Source: Macrostomum hystrix | Taxonomy: Eukaryota > Platyhelminthes > Macrostomidae | DNA length: 64,000 bases | NCBI GenBank assembly: GCA_950097015.1 | Contig: CATNEN010000011.1 | Coordinates: forward strand, 6,567,001-6,631,000 | Direction of reading: 5' to 3' | Shown here: piece after piece, positions 39,601-48,774 of the stretch | Layout: each line of letters starts with the position of its first letter | Position numbering within the stretch: the first letter of the stretch is position 1 | The notes under the pieces: generated by a model | What the model was told of the DNA's origin: nothing | Seen by the model: only the letters and a program-made list of their open reading frames with translations | Database searches by the model: none | Program-made: the position numbers and the translations under genes

Positions 39601-40233
39601 TAGCGCCACCCAAATTTACGGTAGCGCCACCCAAATCCATGGTAGCGCCACCCAAATCCTCGGTAGCGCCACCCAAATCCTCGGTAGCGCCACCCAAATC
39701 CTCGGTAGCGCCACCCAAAATTGGTGAAATTCTCGATCTTCTTGTGTGATTTATCAGACACGCAAACATTCCAGATACTGGCCCTGCCAGTTCTGCTGAG
39801 CCGGACGCAATGGCTCTCACTGCTGTACAATCGCTATCCGAATCATCTGGAAGTTACCTCAGACTCGGATGTTGTCTCTGGCGTTCGGGAGCTGTCGGAG
39901 GGTGCTCTAAAGTACATGTGGGACCAGCTGGAGTTCACCGACCGTCTCCTATTCGTCACCGTCAGCCAGCCGTTGCAATCCGGCGGTCTGCCCGAGTGTC
40001 GTAGACACGGCGGCTCCGTCTTGACCACCGAGCCGGCGCCGCTGATCTTCACAATGCCTGTGACGCCCGACATGCGACCGATGGTCAAGGAGGACAGCGC
40101 CGACGAGCTGGAGAGGAGGAAACGACTGGCGGCCCAGGGTCGCGTCGAATGGTTCGGCACCTTCAACATGGAGAACTGGCGCCACGTGGACTCCAGCGTG
40201 ATACCGTCTCAGCTGACAAGCCGGCGGGTGTGA
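36660..40233 (+). CDS. SAM-dependent methyltransferase-like protein, degenerate motif I
   Basis: Three exons, 36660-36973, 38564-38897 and 39775-40233, joined by GT-AG introns with consistent phases, give 368 aa. The fold is inferred as class I methyltransferase. DDLVCYVGPKKGSLAKEL (about 61-78) occupies the place of motif I but lacks the usual GxGxG. RYDKVIVRDSLEYL followed by YMNVMRCLRPQGCLLIIQRP is a typical motif II/III region (strand, helix, 'L+PGG'-like turn). The C-terminal half (ILALPVLLSRTQWLSLLYNR onward) is hydrophilic and unrecognised. It may be a real enzyme on an unknown substrate or a pseudoenzyme that has lost SAM binding. The ATG lies 2 nt into an acceptor-bounded exon, so a 5' UTR intron is likely. 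The TGA stop falls in the first unit of a 19-bp array. I cannot assign a gene name. Confidence 0.75.
37290..38425. repeat. 25-bp array, core GGGAATCCC, methyltransferase-like intron 1
   Basis: About 45 units with GGGAATCCCTTCTCCTATTT and AGAAT links. A variant block with GCTTCTCAGAAT units dominates the end (38270-38410). It fills most of the 1.6-kb intron. Confidence 0.95.
39425..39722. repeat. 21-bp array, methyltransferase-like intron 2
   Basis: About 14 copies with core CCCAAATCCTCGGTAGCGCC, in TTTACGG and TCCACGG variants, ending about 50 bp before the exon at 39775. A multiple-of-three unit gives several open frames of about 120-140 codons; none is a gene. Confidence 0.96.
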
Positions 40234-40465
40234 CCTCCGGCTGAGGGTGTGACCTCCGGCTGCGGGTGTGACCTCCGGCTGCGGGTGTGACCTCCGGCTG
40301 AGGGTGTGACCTCCGGCTGAGGGTGTGACCTCCGGCTGAGGGTGTGACCTCCGGCTGCGGGTGTGACTTCCGGCTGCGGGTGTGACCTCCGGCTGAGGGT
40401 GTGACCTCCGGCTGAGGGTGTGACCTCCGGCTGAGGGTGTGACCTCCGGCTGAGGGAGTGACCTC
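40213..40465. repeat. 19-bp array starting in the last codons of the methyltransferase-like gene
   Basis: About 13 units of GGGTGTGACCTCCGGCTGA/C. The first unit contains the gene's final GTG codon and TGA stop, so the array forms the beginning of the 3' UTR. Variants: CTGCGG for CTGAGG and one GACTTCC. Confidence 0.95.
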
Positions 40466-40730
40466 ACAGTTTGGTTGTGACTTTCATTTTATTTCTGATT
40501 TTATTTAGCATGCTTTCATTGAAGAGTTTTTCCAGTTTTTTTCTTTTCTTTCTGTTATTTTAGAATGCGTTCTCAATTGAAACGACAGTAGTATGTGCGC
40601 TTATTAGTAGTATGTGCGCTTATTAGGAGAAATATCATAGTATATTATATTTTTTGTTACCAGTGATTTTATCTGGTAACATTGTTATAATGTATTTGAT
40701 ATTATTTTTTGTAATTATTCTAATGCATTG

Positions 40731-41219
40731 TAATGTTTAAGTGTCTGAAATATATTTATTAGTGCTTTAGTTTTTCTGCACTAAATTTTTCTTCAAGACA
40801 AAAAACAAATTTCGGACGTCAAGCTGCCTAAAATGTGCTTATATATGAAGATATTTTCTTGATAATTTGATAAGGTCAGCCGGGCAAGGCGAGGTGCTTG
40901 TAGAGGGCTGTAAGCTGCTCATAGGTCTAATTAAAGTTGAGTAATTTTATGTCCCCCGGATAAAATAGGACGATTTTCCCCAGTCTTTGCAGTTGCAGTG
41001 GTCCGTAAAAATATGGAATTCAGTCCCTCTATGGGATTAGCTGCTTCTTGCGTTTCCACGCCTGGTTGCTAGTCCTTGAGTAGTGCTCACCATAATGGCA
41101 GTAGTAGAGCTATTAACTAATACTATATTGTTGGACGTTGCAGGAAACCATTGTTTAGATTAAAAAAACTGCGGTTATTATTCTGTTACTTATCTAAAAG
41201 TACTTTACCTACTTTTTTG
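40731..41219 (+). repeat. 489-bp dispersed repeat, copy A
   Basis: Matches 63514-64000 in the same orientation with about 13 differences by hand alignment (about 97% identity). No coding capacity, terminal inverted repeat or LTR end is visible. The left boundary is sharp at TAATGTTTAAG. It lies about 270 bp beyond the 19-bp array and could overlap the 3' UTR of the methyltransferase-like gene. Confidence 0.9.
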
Positions 41220-41327
41220 CTTGCGTAAACAATCCTTATTTGATGCTGTCCTTTAATGGAAAGCATATCCGGTGAATCGTAAGAGGCGGTGTGTCATGTT
41301 ATTATGACAGCCATGGAGTGGCAAATT

Positions 41328-41720
41328 TGGGTTTGGGATGGGGTGGAGGGCAGTTAAATAACTGACTGGAGGATGGGGTGGCGGGGCAGTTGAATAACTG
41401 ACTGGAGGATGGGATGGCGGGGCAATTGAATAACTGACTGGAGGATGGGATGGCGGGGCAGTTGAATAACTGACTGGAGGATGGGATGGCGGGGCAGTTG
41501 AATAACTGACTGGAGGATGGGATGGCGGGGCAGTTGAATAACTGACTGGAGGATGGGGTGGCGGGGCAGTTGAATAACTGACTGGAGAATGGGGTGGCGG
41601 GCATTTGAATAACTGACTGGAGGATGGGGTGGCGGGGCAGTTGAATAACTGACTGGAGGATGGGGTGGCGGGCAGTTGAATAACTGACTGGAGGATGGGG
41701 TGGCGGGCATTTGAATAGCT
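41328..41720. repeat. 36-bp minisatellite
   Basis: About 11 copies containing TTGAATAACTGACTGGAGGA and TGGGATGGCGGGGCA; the last units are shortened by one or two bases. Intergenic. The two minus-strand frames through it are artefacts. Confidence 0.95.
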
Positions 41721-42241
41721 GTATGATCAAGAGTTGAAATTTTTATTATGCAGCAAATCAAAGAGTCGAAAAAATGTAATTAAATTCGTACAGAAATTAT
41801 TCGTTTTCGACATGTAGTTATCTTGAAATAGCATATTTACGATTTCCGAATTAAAGAACGACTCAAAGAATTGCAGATGTTTAGTAAAACTCAGGTTCAT
41901 ACCAGGTAACATTAAGTTAGAGCTCTGAGGTAAGCTAGCTGAAAACGTGTGAGTTGTGGACTCAGTTGCTAAGGCTCGCTGACCTGAGGCCATAAAAGCG
42001 CCCGTGCGTGAACTCCTGTTAGGATTTTCTGGTTAAAAGTGAGAGAGAAAACGAAAATGGATTTCGACGGCTAACCGTCACTCACTTTGATACGCAAGCT
42101 CAGTTTTATTTGCGACTCACTGAGGCGAATGAGGACTAAATAAATGCCTTTTAGGGGAAGTGTGAGCAGCTGGCTTTTGCATCGCGAGCAACTGCTAAGC
42201 TTAAACTAAAATTTCTAGACACACTAGAGAATGTGTATTAA
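41721..42241. other. Unique intergenic sequence
   Basis: About 520 bp between two arrays. CATAAAAG near 41991 is TATA-like, but no exon follows before the next array. Nothing else is recognised. Confidence 0.35.
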
Positions 42242-44025
42242 GCAGGAAAGGGAGATGGAGAGAGGGAGATGGGGAAAGGGAGATAAGGAGAGGGAGATAA
42301 GGAGAGAGAGATAAGGGTAGGGAGATTAGGAGAATAAGATAAGGAGAGGGGGATAAAGATAGAGATATAAGGAGATGGAGATAAGGGGAAGGAGATAAGA
42401 AGAGGGAGATAAGGAGAGGGAGATAAGGAGAGGGAGATAAGGAGAGGGAGATAAAGATAGAGATATAAGGAGAGGGAGATAAGGGGAGGGAGATAAGAGG
42501 AGAGAGATAAGAGGAGGGAGATAAGGAGAGGGAGATAAAGAGACGGAGATAAGGAGAGGGAGATAGGGAGAGGGAGATAGAGATAGAGAGATAAGGAGAG
42601 GGAGATAAGGGAAGGGAGATAAGGGGAGGGAGATGAGGAGAGAGAGATAAGGAGAGGTAGATAAGGAGAGGGAGATAAGGAGAGGGAGATAAGGAGAGGG
42701 AGATAAGGAGAGGGAGATAAGGAGAGGCCCGAGATAAAGATAGAGATATAAGGAGAGGGAGATAAGGGGAGGGAGATAAGAGGAGAGAGATAAGAGGAGG
42801 GAGATAAGGAGAGGGAGATAAAGAGACGGAGATAAGGAGAGGGAGATAGGGAGAGGGAGATAGAGATAGAGAGATAAGGAGAGGGAGATAAGGGAAGGGA
42901 GATAAGGAGAGGGAGATAAAGGGAGGGAGATAAGAGAAGGGAGATAAGGAGAGGGAGATAGGGAGAGGGAGATAAGAGGAGGGAGATAAGGAGAGGGAGA
43001 TAAAGAGACGGAGATAAGCAGAGGGAGATAGGGAGAGGGAGATAAGAGGAGAGAGATAAGAGGAGGGAGATAAGGAGAGGGAGATAAAGAGACGGAGATA
43101 AGGAGAGGGAGATAGGGAGAGGGAGATAGAGATAGAGAGATAAGGAGAGGGAGATAAGGGAAGGGAGATAAGGAGAGGGAGATAAAGGGAGGGAGATAAG
43201 AGAAGGGAGATAAGGAGAGGGAGATAGGGAGAGGGAGATAAGAGGAGGGAGATAAGGGGAGGGAGATAAGAGGAGGGAGATAAGGGGAGGGAGATAAGAG
43301 GAGGGAGATAAGGAGAGGGAGATAAGGGGAGGGAGATCAGGGGAGGGAGATAAAGGGAGGGAGATAAGAGGAGGGAGATAAGGGGAGGGAGATAAGGGAA
43401 GGGAAATAAGAGGAGGGAGATAAGGAGAGGGAGATAAGGGAAGGGAGATAAGGAGAGAGAGATAAGGAGAGGTAGATAAGGAGAGGGAGATAAGGAGAGG
43501 GAGATAAGGAGAGGGAGATAAAGGGAGGGAGATAAGAGGAGGGAGATAAGGAGAGGGAGATAGGGAGAGGGAGATAAGAGGAGGGAGATAAGGGGAGGGA
43601 GATAAGAGGAGGGAGATAAGGGGAGGGAGATAAGAGGAGGGAGATAAGGAGAGGGAGATAAGGGGAGGGAGATCAGGGGAGGGAGATAAAGGGAGGGAGA
43701 TAAGAGGAGGGAGTTAAGGAGAGGGAGATAAGGGGAGGGAGATAAGGGGAGGGAGATAAGAGGAGGGAGATAAGGAGAGGGAGATAAGGGGAGGGAGATC
43801 AGGGGAGGGAGATAAAGGGAGGGAGATAAGAGGAGGGAGATAAGGGGAGGGAGATAAGAGGAGGGAGATAAGGAGAGGGAGATAAGGGGAGGGAGATCAG
43901 GGGAGGGAGATAAAGGGAGGGAGATAAGAGGAGGGAGATAAGGAGAGGGAGATAAGGGGAGGGAGATAAAGGGACGGATTTAGGGAGAGGGAGATAGTGA
44001 GAATGAGATAAGGAGAGAGAGATGC
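42242..44025. repeat. 14-15-bp GAGATAAGGAGAGG array, 1.8 kb
   Basis: About 120 purine-rich units alternating GAGATAAGGAGAGG and GAGATAAGAGGAGGG forms, with AGATAGGG and AGATAAAGGG variants. Long blocks recur (for example around 42460-42600, 42750-42880 and 43060-43140). Nearly every unit contains AGATAAG or AGATAGG. Confidence 0.96.
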
Positions 44026-44534
44026 TAAAAGGGAGATGGAATTGGGTAGATAAGGCGATGGATGGACAACAATGATTAAAACATGGATTACTTTGAAGTG
44101 GATTCAGAACGCTTGTAAAAGTGGGAATGTACAATTAATAACATTGTGAATATATGACATTTTGATAAACAAGCAGTAGTTGGGGTGTGTCTTCTTGAGC
44201 AGGTTCAGCAGTTGCTCACGCCAGCTGTCAATCAAATTGCATTTCCGCATAATCCCTTAATCTGTCTAGACACATAAGCTCGATTTGAATTGCGGTCGAA
44301 TTGGCATTCGGAAATGCTTGAGGAATGAATTCTCAGCAGATGCACTTATATCAGGGTCTCTGATTAGTGGTCAAGTGGTCAGCACTGGAGATTTATTTTC
44401 ACAATCAGTTCCCACACCGGAAGTGCTATCAAGACGGCTATCAAACAAGGCCGCTACTTCCTGTCAACAAAATATCTAATCAATTTTTTGTGTGAGTCCA
44501 CTTTAGGAACTAAAAAAATAACATTGAGGAGGTT
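44026..44534. other. Unique intergenic sequence
   Basis: About 500 bp with no exon, RNA gene or transposon signature recognised by eye. Confidence 0.35.
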
Positions 44535-44665
44535 GGCCCTCAAGGACGTAAATCACACGACATGTCGCCATGCTTTCTCTACGCGGCTGGACTCGTGGTG
44601 GAATCGAACTCAGGGACCTCGGCGCGAGACGCGAACGCGTTAACCGCTCTGCCACCGACCCAAGC
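44535..44665 (-). mobile_element. tRNA-derived SINE, copy 2 (minus strand)
   Basis: Read on the minus strand it has GTGGCAGAGCGGTTAACGCG and GAGTTCGATTCC boxes and the downstream CTTGAGGGCCAACCTCC, all shared with the copies at 3500 and 46428. It lies just upstream of the probable non-coding exon of the GPCR gene. Confidence 0.7.
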
Positions 44666-44699
44666 GTTCTTAGAATTCAAGTAGAAGTTGGTCATTCGT

Positions 44700-44957
44700 G
44701 TGGGCTACTCAAATTGGATAGTTCCCATTCGTCATTTATCCCCAGACCAGAACCGCCGCCATTGGTTGGCTGGGTAGATGCAGTTGCTAAGCAAACCAAC
44801 CTGATAAAAGTTGCTCCCAGCGCTGCAAACAAAGATTTGGCTGCCACACAAAAATTCTCCCCCGCGTACTTCCGGCCCAGCAACAGAGCCGAGCCAAGCC
44901 GAGCAAATCAAACGACAGATAATTGACGAGTTCGCCATTGTCAGTCGGCGTCGACAG
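44700..44957 (+). other. Probable 5' UTR exon of the GPCR gene
   Basis: A strong donor CGACAG|GTAAGG ends this block at 44957; the next good acceptor is CTCTTGCAG at 46803. Spliced, the frame leading to the GPCR ATG is stopped by a TAA at about 44805 with no intervening ATG, so the exon would be non-coding. An inverted CCAAT (ATTGG) lies near 44761. The 5' limit is a guess. Confidence 0.4.
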
Positions 44958-45114
44958 GTAAGGCCAAGCAGACTTGTGGAATTAACGATGGATAGGGCAA
45001 AAACACTGGGCCAACATGCTGGGAGAAAAGTTTTGGAAAGTACTTTAGGGAAAGGAGAATTAAGAGGGGATGGATCAGAAAGGAATAAAGAGAAGTGAGA
45101 GTAAGAAGATGTGA

Positions 45115-45560
45115 AATGAGTGGAAGAAATGAGAGAATAGGAGAGGGGAGAATGGGAGAGGGAAGAATGGGAGAGGGGAGAATTGGAAAGGGGAGAATAT
45201 GAGAATGGAAAATGGGAGAGGGGAGAACGGGAGAGGGGAGAATGAGATGGAAGATAGGAGAATGAGAAAGGGGAGAATTGGAGAGCTTGAGAATAGTAGA
45301 GGCGAGAATAGGAGAGGGAAGAATGGGAGAGGGGAGAATAGGAGAGGGGAGAATAGGAGAGGGGAGAATAGGAGAGGGGAGAATAGGAGAGGGGAGAATG
45401 GGAGAGGGGAGAATAGTAGAGCAGAGGATGGAAGAGGGGAGAATGGGAGAGGGGAGAATGTGAGAGGGGAAAATTGGAAAGGGGAGAATGAAAGAGGAAG
45501 AATGAGAATGGGAGACGGAAGAAATATGATGGGAGAAAATTGGAAGATAGGAGGAGATGA
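45115..45560. repeat. 15-bp purine array in the putative GPCR 5' intron
   Basis: About 28 units of GAGAGGGGAGAATAG / GGGAGAATGGGAGAG type, increasingly irregular at both ends. Frames of about 180-190 codons open through it are artefacts. Confidence 0.9.
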
Positions 45561-46386
45561 TGAATTGGAAAAAGAGGAGAGAAGAGAGGATAGAATGGTT
45601 ATAAATGAGAGGTTAGTCAAAGGAGCAAATGATTATGCCGGTGGAAATTTTGCCTTGCCGGAAGCAAGACCCAGTAACAGTAGAGCTTGTTGCTCTGTTC
45701 CAAAGAAGATTATAGGCTTAGTAGGCCTGGCAATATCGAAACAAAAAAATCAACGGCAATTTTTCGCCCGAATTTCATTCTGAATCAAGATTAAAACATA
45801 AAGGAGAGACACAAACATTGTTCATTAAATAATTTTATTCTATAGTTTCGTGTCCTCCATTTTGGGTCAACAGCCTTCTGTGTGCCTGTTCTATGTGCCT
45901 GTATGCCTGTCTGTCTGTTCTAATCATTAAATAATTATTACGAACTAAGAACCGAAAATACGGATAGAATTATATTTTAATGCAATCTAAAATAGGAACA
46001 GCAATGTAATATTAGCTCCGCTATTTCTTAATATTTAATGCCAGAATTATTCGTATTTCTTAGAAACATCATTCATGATCGGTCAGATTCGATCAGTTCA
46101 ATACTGCGTCCGCAATTTTCTCACGCAGTAAATTTGTATCTACCTAATTTAGTAACTATCAGGCCGTGTCTCACTCCCGACTCCGGTGAATCAAATGTTC
46201 TCTCACGATACGTGCTCACGATCCGATAAAGATAACAAAATAGAAACAAAAGTATACATATCAACTGAGCAGGAATTTGTTAGAAAGAAAGCCAAATTTT
46301 TGCCAGCAAAGTTTACTGCCGATTCGATCGTATTTTCCAAGCGAAAAAAGAAAATAGGACAACAGATATGGAGAGGGGACAGGAGA
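45561..46386. other. Unique sequence in the putative GPCR 5' intron
   Basis: About 820 bp, AT-leaning, including TAGGCCT near 45723. No exon, RNA gene or full transposon is recognised. Confidence 0.35.
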
Positions 46387-46422
46387 TAGGTAGGTAGGTA
46401 GGTAGGTAGGTAGGTAGGGGGT
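46387..46422. repeat. TAGG tetranucleotide microsatellite
   Basis: About eight uninterrupted TAGG/GGTA units directly before SINE copy 3. Confidence 0.9.
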
Positions 46423-46427
46423 TAGTC

Positions 46428-46745
46428 AGGTGGGTGGTGAATGGCAGAGAACGGTCTAACTCGTTTGCCCCTCGCAGCAAGGTCCCTGAGCTCGATTCCG
46501 CGGCGAGGCCACATTTTATTTGTGGTGCAGCCGGCGGAGAGAAGGCTTGGGGGCTTGTCATGCAGCTACGCCCTTGAGTGCCAACCACCAAGTGACCTGT
46601 TTCAGCGAGTGCCTGCGTACAGTCTCCAAGTTCGTGTGTGCTCAGGAGTCAGCGAACTGGGGCAGAATGCATAGTGTAACCAAATTATGTGCCAGCAGCC
46701 CTCTTACAGTTATTATTATCATTATTTTATTATTATTATTATGGT
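46428..46745 (+). mobile_element. tRNA-derived SINE, copy 3 (longest)
   Basis: A head with A-box-like GGCAGAGAACGGTCTAACTCG and B-box-like GAGCTCGATTCCGCGGCGAG is followed by a body of about 200 bp (CTTGAGTGCCAACCACC, GTGTGTGCTCAGGAGTC) and a TTATTATTATT tail. It shares head, body motifs and tail with copies 1 and 2. It ends about 60 bp before the GPCR splice acceptor. An ATG inside it (46687) opens a frame into the GPCR exon, but that start lies upstream of the acceptor. Confidence 0.75.
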
Positions 46746-46815
46746 TCAGGCGTACAATTCTATCTATCTAGCTGTTACCGCTACCATTACTGCTCTCTTG
46801 CAGACCATAGAGTCA

Positions 46816-48474
46816 ATGGACACGCCGCGATTCAAGGATCTCTCCGATGTGCTGCAGCTGCGCAAGCAGGGCCAGAGCATGTCCACCTCCGTACAGGCCA
46901 CAACCACCCTGTGGCTGACTACAGTCTCCGTGTTGGGCATCGTTGGCAACGCCCTGGTGATCATGTTCTTCTCCAGAAGCCTGAAAGACCTGCCCCAGAA
47001 TGTCTACGTGATCGCTCTGGCAGCCCTGGACTTGGTCGTCTGCGCGGTGGTTATTCCGTCGACAATCTATCAGGACGTCTGGCTGGCTTCTAGCAGCGAC
47101 CTGGGCTGCAAGCTGTTCAACATTCTCCGCTACTCTCTGGTTCCATCGTCTGCATTTTTGCTGTGCCTCATCGCCGTTGATCGCTTCGTCATCATCTGCT
47201 TCGTGCCGGGCATCCAGTCGACAAGGAAGAACTCGCTGCTGTACATCGGCCTGGTTCTGGTGCTGGGCTTCGCTCTCGGTGTTCCTGGCGGACTGACAAC
47301 CGGAGCCAGCGTGCGCATCACCGTGGATGCCGCAGTCAGCAAGTTCAATGGCGACTTCAGCGTCTCTCACTGTACCTCGGATTTCAGCATAATCTCAGAG
47401 TCGGTCTACAAGGTCTATCGCACAATGCTCACCGCAATTTTCTCCGTCATGCTGCTCCTCCTGGTGTTTTTCTACGTCAACATTTTCTGCTTTGTCCGCA
47501 AGCGCCAGCAACGCTGGGCAAAGTCGCGCAGCTACTTGGCCTCCAAGATGGAGCGAAGCGGCGGCAACACTGCCGAGCTCGGCGGCACCAAGGGTCGACG
47601 GTGGCTGCTGAACCGCCGCTGGAGCGCAGGCTATGGCGTCGGCGGCGTCGGCGGGCGCAACACGCGGCGTCTCCTGTCTGTGGGCCGTCTGGACGAGGTG
47701 ACGGAAGTGACGAGCTGCACTGAGGCCAGGCGAGCGTCAGTGAACTTGCCACGCTTCGACCAGCCTGGCCAGTCATCATCCGAATGCCTTGAGACCGACA
47801 TAGACGAAGCCCTGGCCGCCTCTTCACCGGTGAAAAATGCTTTGCAGAAGCGAATTTCGGAGGTTTCAGAACAGACCAGCTCAGCTGGCCAGGCTGCTGA
47901 GATCGAGGGTGCTGACGCCATCGAGCTCAGCGTGATGTTCAGTCCCAGCATGACGGACTGCGATTCGCAGTCGCGTCCCAACCGCATCAACTCGCTGGCC
48001 AGTGAGCACCTGACTCAGGCCCGACAGGACTTGGCCGAGCGCACGCGGAAGCGGCCCCACATCAAGACCGCCAAGGTGCTCGGCGTCATCACCTTCTTCT
48101 ACGTGTTGTCCTACCTGCCATTCTTTCTAGTTTACAACTTTAACAAATCGGTGAGCGAAGGCGTCACGGGCCGTTGGATGGTAGAGACGGGCAACTTCTC
48201 GGCAGGCAAGTCCATCGACGCCTGGCCAGAGAGGCACAACAGCAGCGCGTGGGCATTCAGCTTCGACTCAGCTGTCGCCGGCGATGATGTGAGCGGTGGC
48301 GTCGGTGGCGGCAGTGACAGTGAAGCGTCGGTCTATCACCAGGCGGTGAAGGTGATGTTCTATTTTTACTTCATCAATCATGGAGCCAATCCGCTGATCT
48401 ATGGCTGCATGAACACCTATTTCAAGCAGCAGGTGCGCGCCCTCATTGGCTCGCTGAGGTATCGAAGGAGGTGA
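46816..48474 (+). CDS. Class A (rhodopsin-like) G-protein-coupled receptor
   Basis: A seven-transmembrane plasma-membrane receptor, probably for a peptide or amine; ligand unknown. 552 aa from the ATG that follows the acceptor CTCTTGCAG at 46803. TM1 has GNALV (Asn45), TM2 LAALD (Asp72), the TM3 Cys is in DLGCKLF (about 98) and TM3 ends in DRF instead of DRY (122-124). Extracellular loop 2 has the partner Cys (SHCTSD), and TM7 carries NHGANPLIY. TM6 reads FFYVLSYLPFF, with the toggle Trp of CWLP replaced. Intracellular loop 3 is very long (about 150 residues, Ser/Arg-rich, likely phosphorylated), and extracellular loop 3 is also extended, with two N-glycosylation sequons (NFS, NSS). The C-terminal tail is short (about 20 residues). 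The coding sequence has no intron after the 5' UTR intron. It converges on the B-box/NHL gene across the pyrimidine tract. Confidence 0.9.
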   Translation: MDTPRFKDLSDVLQLRKQGQSMSTSVQATTTLWLTTVSVLGIVGNALVIMFFSRSLKDLPQNVYVIALAALDLVVCAVVIPSTIYQDVWLASSSDLGCKLFNILRYSLVPSSAFLLCLIAVDRFVIICFVPGIQSTRKNSLLYIGLVLVLGFALGVPGGLTTGASVRITVDAAVSKFNGDFSVSHCTSDFSIISESVYKVYRTMLTAIFSVMLLLLVFFYVNIFCFVRKRQQRWAKSRSYLASKMERSGGNTAELGGTKGRRWLLNRRWSAGYGVGGVGGRNTRRLLSVGRLDEVTEVTSCTEARRASVNLPRFDQPGQSSSECLETDIDEALAASSPVKNALQKRISEVSEQTSSAGQAAEIEGADAIELSVMFSPSMTDCDSQSRPNRINSLASEHLTQARQDLAERTRKRPHIKTAKVLGVITFFYVLSYLPFFLVYNFNKSVSEGVTGRWMVETGNFSAGKSIDAWPERHNSSAWAFSFDSAVAGDDVSGGVGGGSDSEASVYHQAVKVMFYFYFINHGANPLIYGCMNTYFKQQVRALIGSLRYRRR

Positions 48475-48774
48475 AAAATAAGGAACTCGGAATTAGCTTT
48501 CATTCCTGTGAATCTTTGCTTGAAACACTTTTCTTTTTTCCAACTCTAGTTGAATATTTTATAAGTCTTGCTTCATGCTAAAATCGTCTTTTTGTCGAGC
48601 TGAAGCGAAATACGAGTAAATACGAGTAAATACGAGTTTGAAAAAAATAATCTTCATAAAGTTATTCGTATTTTGAGACTAGGGGTCAAGAGATTTCTGT
48701 GAATATTTATTTTTTCATTTAAACAAAGCCATTTTTGTAGTGTACAAGCGCTATTGTCTAGGCCATGGAGGTAG
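48475..48774. other. GPCR 3' flank
   Basis: 300 bp of AT-rich DNA with a triplicated TACGAGTAAA motif at about 48608-48640. No canonical AATAAA was found between the stop codon and the pyrimidine tract. Confidence 0.4.
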
